Assembly: GCA_033065855.1 (NCBI GenBank)
Contig: JAVXUO010001813.1
Coordinates: 310,001-374,000, forward strand
Length of the DNA stretch: 64,000 nt
Reading direction: 5' to 3'
From: Escallonia rubra
Lineage: Eukaryota; Streptophyta; Magnoliopsida; Escalloniales; Escalloniaceae
The notes below the pieces were generated by a model, which saw nothing but the letters and a program-made list of their open reading frames with translations, had not been told where the DNA came from and did not search any database. Shown here in pieces: positions 48,525 through 60,000 of the stretch (the stretch's first letter is position 1; every line of letters starts with the position of its first letter). A program made the translations under genes and the position numbers.

Positions 48525-50083
48525 CCACCAGTTTGTTAACATAGAAAAGTCAGGAGGTAACACTGGGTTGAAATTCCATAGCAAAACAATAAGACAGATT
48601 ATCACCAAACTTAGCCAATGTGTTATTAGCGCTGATGCCAAAGGCAGTTCTCATACTGTCAATTCAACCCAATTAGGTGTTCAACTCTGACGGTGCAACT
48701 CCGATGACTTAGCTTTTCATCACTGACAGATTCCTTTCAACTTCACCAATTTTGGATGGGCTAATTACACTCGGCACTCTTTAAGTTTATTTGAAAATAC
48801 ACACGGATTCACTTATCTATCTTTATTATTTCCATCCTCTTGTGGTTTGTCATTGTGTTATATAAAACTTGGAACGGAATGGGTTCAATGATGCGATGGT
48901 GTTTGGATAGGCAATGGCCGCCGATGTGTATCTATGTTTAATAGGCAGAAGGAAGCCTTTAGCGGCGGATTGGGCGTTGACGACGGTGGTTGGGGTTTGC
49001 TTGGTAAGGAACAAGAGGAAGACCTAAGAGCATTCATGGTATATAATAACAAAAAAAATGGTGCCCTAACTTTTCTTGACGATTCACCAACAAAGTTCCA
49101 GATGAACGCAAGACTTCAAGATGGACCACTGCCATGGCTTCCGCCGCCCCAAGAGGTGGTGATCTAAATGACGATAAACGAAGTGATTGGAGAAGATCTA
49201 TCTCTTCACCTACCAGATCTCTTTTTTTGTTGTTTGAAATGGTGTTACGGTGGTTAGATTGGCCATCATGGGTTGCAATTGGAGAAGAAATTGCAACGAT
49301 GGTGGGTGGTTTATGGTGGTTGTGTGCCATCGCTATGTCGTTAACCATGCCCGATCTAGCATAGTGGTGGTTTACGGTGGCTGTGTGGCAACGAAATGGT
49401 CGGAAGAGATGAGGTTTGAGTGTTGAGTGGTGGGCATGGTGGCTGTGGTGTGATTCTTTGTGGTGGTTCAGTGACAGCTCTGGTCTTTTGAGGTGGTGCC
49501 ATGGTGGTGCTATGGTGGTGTTAGGGGAGAGATAGAGAGAGATAGAAAGAGAGGGAGGGAGCAGGAATCTGACACATAAGGCTTTTTCTGACATTGAGTT
49601 CAATTTTTCGGAAAAAGGTGAAAACACCCTTGGGGTGTTTTTATTTTTTTTCGCTATTGTTTGGATTTTTTTATTCAAAACGAAACTGGAAAAAGATAAA
49701 AGTACACGAAAAAGGCATTTTTTTCATCTTCATTACAAAAAATGAAAAACGAAATTGGGTAAACGTACAGCCCCTAAGTCATCGGAGTTGCACCGTCGGA
49801 GTTGAACACCTAATTGGGTTGAATTGACAGTATGAGAACTGCCTTTAGCATCAGTGCTAATAACACATTGGCTAAGTTAGTGATAACTTGTCTTTATATT
49901 TTTCTATGGAATTTCAACCCAGTGTTACCTCCTGACTTTTCTATGTTAACAAACTGGTGGAGTGCTATTTACCTGTAGGGCCGGATCGGTCCGGCCCGTT
50001 AGACATCCCTAGGGGGGAAGGGGTGGGGGGGGGGGGGGGGGTGTTATGGGTAGTGTGTGCACGCACGTGTTGGGCAATGAGCG
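48525..50083. repeat. Inverted-duplication complex, left part
   Basis: 48525-48710 is an inverted copy of 49785-49965 (shared TTTGTTAACATAGAAAAGTC, GGTAACACTGGGTTGAAATT and CAATTCAACCCAATTAGGTG). 48890-49045 is an inverted copy of about 52285-52455. 50011-50083 is an inverted copy of 52460-52540. Between the first pair lies GGTGG-rich low-complexity sequence (49140-49560). The AGACATCCCTA at 50001-50011 is an eroded hAT-type end preceded by GGCCGG repeats. A G-run covers 50025-50041. Confidence 0.75.
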
Positions 50084-50249
50084 GGAAAATGATATAAGTT
50101 CACAAATCCGACAGAAAAAGTACCTAAATTTTTTTTGTCAAAATAATAAAAGTAAAAGAATTAATTTTCTATCTGAATACGAAAACGAAAACAGAAAACG
50201 AATATCGTAAATGTACGGGCCTTTAGCTTTTCATCACTAACAGATTCCT

Positions 50250-52290
50250 TTCTTTTTTTGATATGATGAGAATTGCATTGAAATAAAGTTTAGGAGTACA
50301 GATTAGCCAGATTTGGATATACATAATAGACCATGACTATGCATGTCATGTATAATAAAGGCCAGAAAGTACAGAGATATAAAACAGGTGGACAAAATAC
50401 AGGCGTCCAGAATACAACTGCAAAAGAAAGGAACTGCAGATCAGTTACAACATAAATCATGGACCCAGTCCTGGTAAACGGGAATGCGGGCATGACAAGT
50501 AAAAGATGCTAGTGATCTGGCCTCCTTGAGATGCCTCTGCTCTGTCTTGGCAATACTGAAAAGGTGCAAGGAAGAAACTACTTGACAGAAATCATACATA
50601 ATAGGTGTCACAGTGTCAGGTACATCTTCACTGTTGGTTAGCTGTGAGAAAAGAAAGTTTGAGTCGGTCATCAGTTGTAAGTGAGTAATGTGTTTTGAAA
50701 GAGCCCAGGTTGTCATTAGTAGTAGGCTCTTGGCTTGAGCCGTAAGCCACTCCGAAGCTTGAGAAGAGAAGGCTGCTGAGCCACAACGAAAAGACTGATG
50801 AGTTTTGCATGTGAGTCCTATACCTAATTTTTGGCGAGCTTTATCAAAAGTCACTGTCATAAACACAGATATAGGGGTTAAGTGTGAACAAGTACATGTC
50901 ATGAGGTTTTGATGGAAAATGTGAGGGTGTGACAAAGTGAAAGGGCGCGGGGGTGGCGAGGACCATTAATTTGGTAGCTAAGAATTTTGTGTCGTAAGGT
51001 TGTGATGTCGGTAATTACGAGGATTGGATTGAAAGCCGTGAGTCGAAAAATGCAGTGATTTCTATGGATCCATATGCACCAGATAGTAGTTATTATAGAG
51101 ATAGTTTGTGTTCTATGCTTGCTTTTATTTTTAGTTTTTATAAGCCAAGCGATGAGCCATTCTCGGAAGGGTCTAGAGATGTTAGCCGATCTGATTCCGG
51201 CAGGGCCACCAAACCAAATTGGGCGAACCAACGGGCAGGAGAGGAAGAGGTGATCAAGTGTCTCTGGTTCTTCATGGCATAAAGGGCACAGCGGCGTGTC
51301 TGATATCTTGAAGCTGTGAAGTTTTCTTTGAAGGGGAAGTCTGTCCCAGAGGGTCTGCCAAAGGAGAAATTTAAAATTTTGAGGTATACCAAGATTCCAC
51401 AGGATCGTCCAAATTTTAGTATTTCCCCCAATGATCTGCCCCAAACCTTCGCTTCGGTTGTCGGTTGTATGCGCAGAAAGGGCCTTTCCATATGCAGAGG
51501 CGACTGAGAAGTTACCCGTGGATGAATGTTTCCAAACTAACTGGTCTGTTAATTGGTTCGGAGAGAGATGTATAGCCATTATTTTTGGAATTAGGGAAGG
51601 AGGGAACCATTGCTTGAGTGTTCGTTTATCCCATGAGCCATTGGTAATAAGATCACTGACTTTGCCTGGAGGCGTAGAAGACCCTCTATCCGGAATACTT
51701 GGTTTACCGTCAAAATGAGGGATCCAGTCGTCTTGCCAAATCTGTATTTAAGTCCCTGTACCAACTTGCCATATGAGTCCTTCTTTGATTAATTTTCTTC
51801 CGGCGAGGATACTACGCCATCCCGAAGAGAAATTGCCCTGATCTGGACTAAGGAGGAAGTTAGAGTTATGGCAATATTTCCCCAATAATTGTTTGGCCAT
51901 TAGCGACTGAGGATCCGTCCACAACCTCCAACTAGTTTTAGCTAGAAGGGTTCTGTTAAAAAGACTTGTTTCCTTGATACCTAGTCCGCCGAAATTTTTT
52001 GGAGCGCAAAGGGTTGGCCAGTTGATCCAGTATAATCCTTTTTTAAGTTCCGTACCGGACCAAAAGAATCTGCCAAGGATCTGGTTTAGATTTTTTGTAA
52101 CGTACCTAGGAAAAAGGCAGATATGCATGTGATATAGGAGTAGGGAGGTTAGCACTGAAGATATGAGCGTTGCACGTCCTGCTTTGTTTAGAAGACATCA
52201 TTTCCAGCCTGCACATCTAGCTTTAACTTTGTCAATGATGGTATGAAAATATATCTTTTTGTGAGTGATAATATCAAGTGTTGTGAGTGT
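50250..52290 (-). mobile_element. 5'-truncated L1-type LINE, minus strand
   Basis: Minus strand, from right to left. The end of the reverse transcriptase region (51748-52265) with IIDKVKARCAGWK, KAGRATLISSVL, FFWSGTE and GGLGIKETSLFNRTLLAK. A zf-RVT domain (50899-51579) with IPQNFKFLLWQTLWDRLP and CPLCHEEPETLDHLFLSC, carrying the Cys/Cys/His/Cys set. A decayed RNase H region (50441-50935). The 3' end is an A-run on the minus strand (T-run 50253-50259). The zf-RVT segment is open for 226 codons, so it is younger than the copia relic, but it lacks the 5' RT, endonuclease and ORF1. The two flanks do not form a normal target duplication. Confidence 0.85.
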
Positions 52291-52534
52291 ACCAGGAATG
52301 CTCTTAGGTCTTCCTCTTGTTTCTTACCAAGCAAACCCCAGCCACCGTAATCAACGCCCAGTCACCGCCGCTAAAGGCTTCCTTCTGCCTATTAAACATA
52401 GATATACATCGACGGCCATTGCCTATCCAAACACCATCGCATCACTGAACCCATTATGTTCCCCGCTCATTGCCCAACGCGTGCGCGCGCGCACACCGAC
52501 AGGTCGCACATACAACCCATAACCCCCATCCCCC
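52290..52534. repeat. Right arm of the inverted-duplication complex
   Basis: Inverted copies of 48890-49045 and 50011-50083 in continuous order, starting at AATGCTCTTAGGTCTTCC and ending CATCCCCC next to the hAT element. This appears to be the less rearranged version of the locus. Confidence 0.7.
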
Positions 52535-53284
52535 TAGAGATGTCAAACGGGCCGGGTCGCCTTTGGGCCGGCCCGATCCAGCCCTACAGGTGAATAGTGA
52601 AAGCCTTGGACCATAGGGCCAGGGCCAGGCATAATTTTTTGGCCCAAAAATGTAGCTCGGCCCTGCCTTAAAAAGGCCCGAGTCAGGCCCTAAAAAATGG
52701 GCTGGCCTGAAACCGGCCCGTTTTTAGGGCCTGGCCCAGTTTTTAGGGCTAGCCCGATTTTTGCCCTTTGTATTTTTTCTTCTTTTCATTGATAGACCTT
52801 GCAATCTTTTTATCTCCCTTAGTTTTTATATTTAATTTGTCATATCTATTGTATATTTGGTTTATTTACCTTTATTGAAAATAACATTTCTTTTTTCCTT
52901 TTCATTTTTAGACATTAAATGTAACTTTTATACCCAAAATATCCATTTTTTATATTAATTTTTCTTTCCACTTCTTTTATCCATATTATACATTAGAATT
53001 TCGTATTACTTCATAACCTTTATATATATATATATATATAAAGGTTTCATTTTTCAAAAAAAAGTGTGTTAATATTTTTGCAACACAGAACAGGAATTAA
53101 AAAAAATCAGGCCCGGGCCCGGGCCTAAGGTTAGGGCCTGGGCCTTGGGCTTGGACAGGGCCTCAATATGCCAGCTTTGAGCTGGTTCGGGCCTCACGGC
53201 CCTAAGCTTGATTGGCCCAGGCATCCATTTTGGCCGGCTGGGCCAGGGTCGGGCCGGCTCAAGCTCGGCCCATTGACACCTCTA
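52535..53284. mobile_element. Non-autonomous hAT element (750 bp)
   Basis: Left end TAGAGATGTCAAACGGGCCG; the reverse complement of the right end is TAGAGGTGTCAATGGGCCGA. Arms are rich in GGCCCGG and match the arms of the decayed hAT at 6400-8743, so that family may have supplied its transposase. The interior is AT-rich with a TA run (about 53021-53040). The flanks are C-rich and a target duplication is not convincing. Confidence 0.75.
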
Positions 53285-53347
53285 CCCCCCAACCCCACCC
53301 ACCCCCCCAAAAAGGAAAAAAAAAAGAAAAAAACCCCAACACACTGA

Positions 53348-53499
53348 CTGCCTACCACATGGGTTACAGCAGAGGTGTTGTCTCCATTGCTGAGAGAGAG
53401 GGATCAAAACCATGGTTACTCTTTCTTTTCCCTCTTTCTCAGTAATGGGGACATCACTCCTGCTGTAACCCATGGTTACAGCAGAGGATCTGGATCCAC
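53348..53499. mobile_element. Second copy of the palindromic MITE family
   Basis: Contains CATGGGTTACAGCAGAGGTG on the left and CCTGCTGTAACCCATGG on the right, with a complementary interior (AGAGAGAGGG...CTTTCTCAGTAATGG), as in the 25399-25589 element. The left arm is eroded, so the exact ends and target duplication cannot be set. Confidence 0.75.
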
Positions 53500-54420
53500 C
53501 ACACAAACACCCGTAGTCTCTCTCTCACTTCACATAGCACCATTCGTCGTATGCCCCTTAACCACCCCCCTTTCTCCCTCTCTCACGGAGACCTCCACTG
53601 CCCCTAGTCGCCGACGCCCCGCCCTGTTCCGCCACCACGGACCACCTTATGCCCGCTCACTGCATATCACGCACACATGTACACGCCGGCGACACGCACA
53701 TCGACGGCATGCAAACACACAAACTGCCTATCACGCAGTCTAGCACTCCCTTGACCAAATCGAAGTGAAGAACTACATCTTTGGGCTTCGATTGCTGAGA
53801 TACTGGAATTAACAATGATACACAAAGAGCTAAGATCCCTGATCTCTGAAACCCACCCACCGACCCAAGATCTGTAGCTCCGCAGGTCACTCCTTCTTTA
53901 TCTCTGTTGGTTATGGTGGTGGTTGTTTGCAAGGCACGGGGTTGTGGTGGGTAGAGGTGTTGCTACTTGTGGTGTCAACGAGCGAGGCCGAGATGGAATA
54001 GATCAAACACGGGAATTAGAATCATTCCATTAGGTCGATTGTGGTGGCAGTTTGTTCATGGCGATGGTGGGTGGGGCGATTAGTTGTGGTGGTTGGCTGT
54101 TTAGGCGACGCGAGGTTGTGGGGTTATGTCTAGGTAGGCCAGCAGTAGGGTGGAGGTAGAGGGAGGCAGAAGGTGGAGGGTGGGGCGATTGGTTGTGGTG
54201 GTGGGATGTTTAGGCAGCGCCCGGTTGTGGCAGTGATGTAGTGGTGGCAGGGGAGTTGCGTGGTTGTGCCTGGGTAGGCCGGCAATAGGGTGGAGGTAGA
54301 GGAAGGCAGAAGGTGGAGGGTCGAGGTGGGAGGTTGAAGAGCTGAGGTGGGTAATTCTATCTTTCTACGGAGGCTATTGGCGTCTTTTTCTTAATTCTGT
54401 CAATTTCGTCGCCTGAAAAA
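53500..54420. repeat. GGTGG-rich low-complexity region with a tandem duplication
   Basis: A unit containing GGGGCGATTGGTTGTGGTGG, TGTTTAGGC, GGTAGGCC and GGGTGGAGGTAGAGG is present twice (about 54072-54180 and 54181-54318). No coding sequence recognised. Confidence 0.6.
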
Positions 54421-54590
54421 GAAAAAAAAAAGTGTAGTTTAAATAAATAGTTAGTAGGAGCCAAGTGTATTTTCAAGTAAATTTTTGGAGTACCGTGTGT
54501 AATTAACCCATTTTTGATGGGACTACATATCAGGGCGTTAGGAGCTTAATTTCATCTTGCGAGATGTTTCTATCATCATTACAAGCTTAA

Positions 54591-54665
54591 TGCATCTATG
54601 TATACACAAACAAATGTATGTATAAGATTCTTATACATACATTTGTTTGTGTATACATAGATGCA
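54591..54665. repeat. Perfect palindrome, 37-bp arms with a one-base centre
   Basis: Arms 54591-54627 and 54629-54665 are exact complements around T54628. The arm starts TGCATCTATGTATACACAAA. A second copy of most of the right arm follows at 54681-54716 (TTTGTGTATACATAGATTC, then TTATACATACATTTGTT). Such a sequence can form a full hairpin. It may be a foldback element or a product of replication. Confidence 0.95.
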
Positions 54666-54767
54666 ATCCCTACAACTCGCTGTTTGTGTATACATAGATT
54701 CTTATACATACATTTGTTCTTATAATAAGAACATTTCAGCAACTCGCTGTACGTTAATCTGGTGATG

Positions 54768-54883
54768 CAATCCCTACAAATAAAGTGATCCGAGTACCAT
54801 ATCACCCGTCTCCTAGTCTTATCTTCAATCCCTACAAATAAAGTGATCCGAGTAGCATATCACCCGTTTCCTAGTCTTATCTT
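54768..54883. repeat. 58-bp tandem duplication
   Basis: Two units (54768-54825 and 54826-54883) begin CAATCCCTACAAATAAAGTG and end TAGTCTTATCTT, differing at about two positions. A recent duplication next to the palindrome. Confidence 0.92.
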
Positions 54884-55199
54884 CCCAAATCTTCACCATC
54901 ACCTGTTGTCCTTCCATTGCATTCCAACCCACAATTTTCATTTTGGAAAATCTTCCGACTTTCCATTATCTGATCACAAATTGCATACCAAACCAAGTTC
55001 TTGGGCACTTACAGAATATCGAGACTAACAGGATCTTTATGCATGGTCTTGTTCCTAGCTCAAAATAATGGACAACTCATTCGATGTCTTCCCGTCTTAC
55101 GAAATAGTTGAGATGTTAACAGTTAACACACTTTAGAGAGAAGTGTCTCCATAAGCGCAGAAACCCTAATAATTTGAAGAATGTATTGTTAAGTAACTT

Positions 55200-55757
55200 G
55201 TGTAGTGTTGCGTTGCATGCCAAGGTCTCTGCTACTAATACAAGTTGAATCCTGTAAAACAAAGTATTCTGAAATTAGTACAGGATCCCTTGTCTACTCA
55301 TCTACTTTTTTTGTGATGTTCATCGAAAAAAAATAAAAATAGTAAAGGCATGCGCATAACTGTAGCCATAGACAGTTAGTGGTGTCAGATTACCACTCGA
55401 AATTTGCCAACCAAGCAGAACGATCGGTTGGTGCGGCAAGTATCCAGCTAGATATTAATCTTACCCATGGTTTACTAAAATAAATAAATTAAAAAAAAAC
55501 AAAGACAAAGTACGAACGCCACAACTCCAACCCTAACCATAACCAACATATTCATGCAATAACAGTCGATTCTCTCTCCCCCCCAACACACACCATCTTT
55601 GGACGTATGTGAATGCCTTTTTTCTTTTTCTACGATGAACATCACAAAGAAGTAGATGAGTAGACAAGGGATTCTGTACTAACTTCGGCACACCGTTTCA
55701 CAGGATTCAACTTGTATTAGTAGTAAGGACCCCTGGCACGCGATGCGACACTACACT
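55200..55757. mobile_element. Foldback element with about 150-bp inverted arms
   Basis: 55200-55355 and 55608-55757 are inverted copies. Both contain TACTAATACAAGTTGAATCC, CTTGTCTACTCATCTAC and TGTGATGTTCATCG in complementary order. The 250-bp centre is AT-rich without coding potential. No clear target duplication. A long-TIR class (Mutator or foldback) is likely. Confidence 0.7.
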
Positions 55758-57143
55758 ATAGACACACCCAAAAAAAAAAAAACCTTACCACTTCGAACAG
55801 AATATTGCTGAATCTAAAATAACCTGCTCTTACAAGACTACTAAATACTCTTAAGTCTTGGATCTCCTCCAAATTGCCGGCACGTGTATCGAGTTTCCAC
55901 CACATAGCTACGGGGTGTGTGACCTTATTCTCGCTTGACAAGCCCATCAATTGACTGGTGTTCTAGAAGTAGCAATCACGGCCTAATCTGATGTATCCCA
56001 TGGCCTAATCTGATGTATCCCATGATGTATGATATTCCATCATTCTTCAAGCACTTAAACAACACCGAGAAAGACAGATTAGTGTTCCATACATAGCATT
56101 CACGGCCAGATTAATGCAAATTTTGAGATCTGATTAAGATACTTATGATGTCTCAATCCCCACGTTATTGGCAACCCATTGATTTGCAACTTTTTTTGTT
56201 CCAATATTTTGTGTGAATTCAATGTACTCTCACGGGTTATTGTTTATGTGGCTTATTTGTTCTTTGGTGTGCTTGAATCCGGTAACACTTGGGGGCTATA
56301 TTCATATTTTGGTATAAAACCTGAAGCAAATAATTGCAGAAATGTGGAACAAATAAAAAACAAAAGTTGTACTTAATTCGATTGAGTTTTCTCTCCAATT
56401 GATTTGCCAGTTTCCTTTATAGTTCTGAACATTATTTTATTACTCAAGAATTCTATTTACTCTTCTTAGCAGTACTAAACACACTATTCAGGATTTGCAT
56501 TTTAGCTCTACCAAATGTATTATCTCGGTGTTCATCTATAGTTAAATTATCGTTGTAGTCGAGAATGAAAGAGAAATCAGAGGAGAGATGAAAGAGAAGA
56601 CAGAGAAGTGGGTTTGGTGGTTCTCCTTAAAATGATAAGAGAAAACGGACAGCAGCGGAAGGAAAAATATGAGAATGATGAGAAATGAGAGTTTGTTAAC
56701 GGTAATAAAATGGTGAGCGCGGTTTTTAAACATTTGATGAAAATCGAAATCTCGGTATTTGTGTTTCATTATGTTAGCCATAGTTAACACTTGATACCGA
56801 GTTAGATAGTTGTCCCACTAACTATCATCCTGTTTAGTTGGTAATGTTTTAGTGATAAAATAACTTAGATTGAACTCATGACGTGATGTTAGACGCTCGC
56901 TTAATTTTTTGCCTCCTCTTACAAAGGAAAGTTGTTGCTCTGGCTAGTTGACAAACACATCAAGCAGCGAATTATTACACGTTAGCTACTATTGGGTCAA
57001 ACTTTAGTTTCAAAACAAAAAACATGAAACATGAAACATAAAGGGTCCCCCACCATAATCATTCGACACAAATTGGATGAATAAAAATGAAAAAAGTGGT
57101 AGAGACCCCAATCAATGTGCAAAACGTGATCATCAGCTCTCTC
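55758..57143. other. Spacer upstream of the RING gene
   Basis: AT-rich, no gene recognised. The proximal few hundred bases are presumably the promoter of the RING gene. Confidence 0.5.
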
Positions 57144-57152
57144 TATATATAT
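57144..57152 (+). promoter_or_regulatory. TATA box of the RING-H2 gene
   Basis: TATATATAT 43 bp before the ATG at 57195. Its position argues that translation does not begin at the upstream in-frame ATG (57087), which would lie ahead of the transcription start. Confidence 0.6.
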
Positions 57153-57194
57153 GCAAAATATGCTCCCTATTTGCTCATTGTGAAAGCTGGAAAC

Positions 57195-57680
57195 ATGAGT
57201 TCTCTAGTAGATTTTGCAATGAACTCTCTTCTCTTCCTCCTTTGGATACTTTTCACATGCACGCGTCGCAATGTGCTTCCAAAGTTGGATAGGGAGTTCC
57301 TGGTTAGGAACTTGAAATGGGGATGGTGTTTCTTCTTTCGAAGCATCGATCAAACGAAAGCTGATGACGTTCGGGTGAACGGGAAAGAACTCGGGACGAG
57401 ATGCTACGAGGGCAAGCTAGGGTTCGAGGGAGCAGCGGAGTGTGCAGTGTGTCTATGCAAGATTGAAGAGGGCGATGAGATCAGGGACCTTCGATGTGAA
57501 CACATTTTTCACCGCGCCTGCTTGGACAAATGGATTGGATTGAGACGATTAACGTGTCCCTTGTGCCGTAGCTCTCTAGCTCCACGTACATCGCCTGCCC
57601 ATGAGCCTGGAGAAGAAGTGCTAATATTCAACTTCTGTTCTTTCAGTTCTAGAGACAGAACAAGATGGGGGCTGCTGTAA
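57195..57680 (+). CDS. RING-H2 finger protein, probable membrane-anchored E3 ubiquitin ligase
   Basis: Intronless frame of 161 residues. Residues 10-22 (NSLLFLLWILFTC) form a single hydrophobic segment followed by basic residues (TRRN), as expected for a membrane anchor. A middle block with LVRNLKWGWCFFF is shared by a group of small plant RING proteins. The C3H2C3 RING is complete: Cys83, Cys86, Cys101, His103, His106, Cys109, Cys121, Cys124, with the usual W-I after the sixth ligand (DKWI). RING-H2 proteins recruit E2 enzymes and transfer ubiquitin to target proteins. I chose the ATG at 57195 over 57087 because a TATA box lies between them. The exact subfamily (RHA/XERICO-like or other) cannot be settled. 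No damage is seen, so it is probably functional. Confidence 0.85.
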   Translation: MSSLVDFAMNSLLFLLWILFTCTRRNVLPKLDREFLVRNLKWGWCFFFRSIDQTKADDVRVNGKELGTRCYEGKLGFEGAAECAVCLCKIEEGDEIRDLRCEHIFHRACLDKWIGLRRLTCPLCRSSLAPRTSPAHEPGEEVLIFNFCSFSSRDRTRWGLL

Positions 57681-57699
57681 AAAATACCCTTGCAGCTCA

Positions 57700-59390
57700 A
57701 GTTGATGGCTATGTTGTAGTCTATACATATATGTTCGGAATTTGGTAGGTTCTTTGTTTAAATCTACACCTGCTAAGGTGGTCTTGGTATCGATGTATGA
57801 TACTTATATACGCTAATATGAACTCCATCGCGAGGAAATAATTTGCCTTCTAATTCCTCAAGTTCCTTGATTATATAGAGTTTAAGGTGTATATATGCGA
57901 CTAAGGCATTATGTGGATAGTTCAAATCGAAACAATTGAATGTTCAACTTGAGTCTATATCATATTTTCGGTCAACAGAAATCCCCCACCTTTGTCATTA
58001 TGATTGCTGCAAATTTGTGCTAGCATAGTAGTAGTGAGCTCGCACACGCAGCTTGTTGGCATATGAAGGATGCAGTAAGAGCTGCCTTTGGGGTTTCAAA
58101 CTGGTAGCCATTTAGTTTCTAGCAACTGGAGGGTTATTTTTTTGGTACAACAACTGGGGGTTATGCATGCAAGAGTCATCTCTTCCAAAGATAATAATGA
58201 CTAATCATTCAATCAAATATGCCTTATGAGTTTCTCCCTTCATGGCCATTTGACTTTTGAGTTTGAATGGAATCCCATAGTATAAGTGTTATGAATGGAA
58301 TAGTATAAGTCTTATGAATGGAATCCCATGAATGATGAGATTCCTCCAATATCGGGTGTATGGTTTGGCACGTTACTTTAAGCTAAGATAAAATGTAAGA
58401 TATGCTCTAATTTGCTTTAATTGTTATCTGTACAAGACCTATTTGATTATTAAGAAGCTCGTGACCACTATGATATTTACAGTTGTGTATACATCACGGG
58501 AATGTCGTAACCTTCTGTTTGTTAATTTCGCCCTTGGGCAATTGGAAAGCTTTATAATTTTATTAACAATGCAATTCTCCTAATTACCATCTACCAATAG
58601 CATTTATCACAACTTTTGTAGGAAGCACCTGAAGGCCTAAAAGGTCAAAAATAGCTTGGCCATAGCCAGAAGACATCTTCTCGTGGTCGCTTTTAGAAAG
58701 TCATGAGCGACAGTGAAAGTTCAGTTGTTCATGTTCGATCAGGAATTGCACTTGGTCGCTAAAGATCTAGTTCATCCTTGTAATGACAGCTTGGTTGCCT
58801 CTTAGCAACAAACCCAACTTTAGCGAGGTTATTGAGAGTTTTAGCGACTGCACAGTAGAAATCTTTAGCGAAAATTTTGGGCTCCCATCCGAACATCTTT
58901 GGATGGGGATTATCTTTACACCGCCTGTGAGATTTTTCAAATCAAGTCCCTATGAACTTTCAAGAATTGAAGTCTTCCACAACTAGTCTATACAACTATG
59001 GGGACAACTGAATAGAGATAGTGAAACGACAGGAGGAAGAGGTTAGGTCTGCACGTAAACTCATGGTTTTGAAATGCAAAACATCTGATCGATGAATTGA
59101 CAATGTACGATGAACCTGGAACCACAACGAAAAACGCAGCGTGTAAATATAACATGTTTCTGGGGCACTTCATATGCATTAATAAGAAGAAATGGTGGTC
59201 CTGATTCGCCCTGGGACCAACACTCCAGCCTTGTTTCCTGTCAAGGCGGTCCCTGTATTGTACCATGTTTGCCGAAACTGAGCATTCGGCATCTATGAAT
59301 TGAAGCTCATCCATGCTTTTCATTCATCTTTCTTTTTTACGTACTTTTGAAAACAAAAGACGAACACATGCAGTGTACCCCCATATGACT
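57700..59390. other. Spacer downstream of the RING gene
   Basis: 3' flank of the RING gene, then AT-rich sequence. A small duplication around GAATGGAATCCCAT occurs at 58265-58335. No gene or element recognised. Confidence 0.5.
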
Positions 59391-59399
59391 ATCTCAGGA

Positions 59400-60000
59400 A
59401 GAGGATGACACGCCAAGAAACCATCAAACCGTTTGATGGATTCAAACGTAACCAGAGCAACTGATAGACACAAAAACGACAAAAACCTGCAGCAGTATTT
59501 TTGCCTAACTGCTCCAACTGCAAAATAATATTAAACTGAGTTTCTGTTAACAAATGAGCTATCAACAGGACTAAATATTCGCTTCGCTTATTACTGATGT
59601 AAAACTGTGTTGGTGCCGAAAGAGGGTCCTTTGCCACGTCGAGGTGCCACAAGGGATGCAGTCTGAGTTGGCTTCCAAGTAGGCAAAGTGGGAGACAGCA
59701 GGGATGACGTAAGGGCTGAGAGCAAGGCTCCTCAGGCAGGTCGCGAGGGCTGGCAGTGTCGCGCAGGCAGGGTGACGACGAACAGGGCCAGCAGTCAACA
59801 GTCTGTGTCAAGAGTGCAACGTCGAGAGCTCGAAGTCGTAAGCCCAAATGTCTTTCTCTCACTAGAAATCCAGAGAGAATGGGTTTTAGAGAGAGAAAGT
59901 GAAAATGTCAAATGAGGCAGAAGTCCTTGAATAAGCTCCAGAATCTACTATATATAAGCACAAATATGCGCGTGTCATCAGCCGACACGTGTCGTCCTCT
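59400..60000 (-). promoter_or_regulatory. Promoter-like segment, probably the LTR of a minus-strand retroelement
   Basis: On the minus strand a G-box palindrome CGACACGTGTCG (59985-59996) lies upstream of a TATATATAG box (about 59948-59956). A leader rich in TTCTCTCTCT follows. The GC-rich tandem arrays to the right would be upstream of this promoter. The layout fits the U3/R part of an LTR, but no primer site, gag or pol was found. A minus-strand open frame (59389-59862, 157 codons) follows and matches no family I know. Confidence 0.4.

Noticed and set aside
52527-53292. 8-bp target duplication for the 750-bp hAT element
   Set aside because: CATCCCCC and CCCCCCAA do not match convincingly; the C-rich flanks make any match uninformative.
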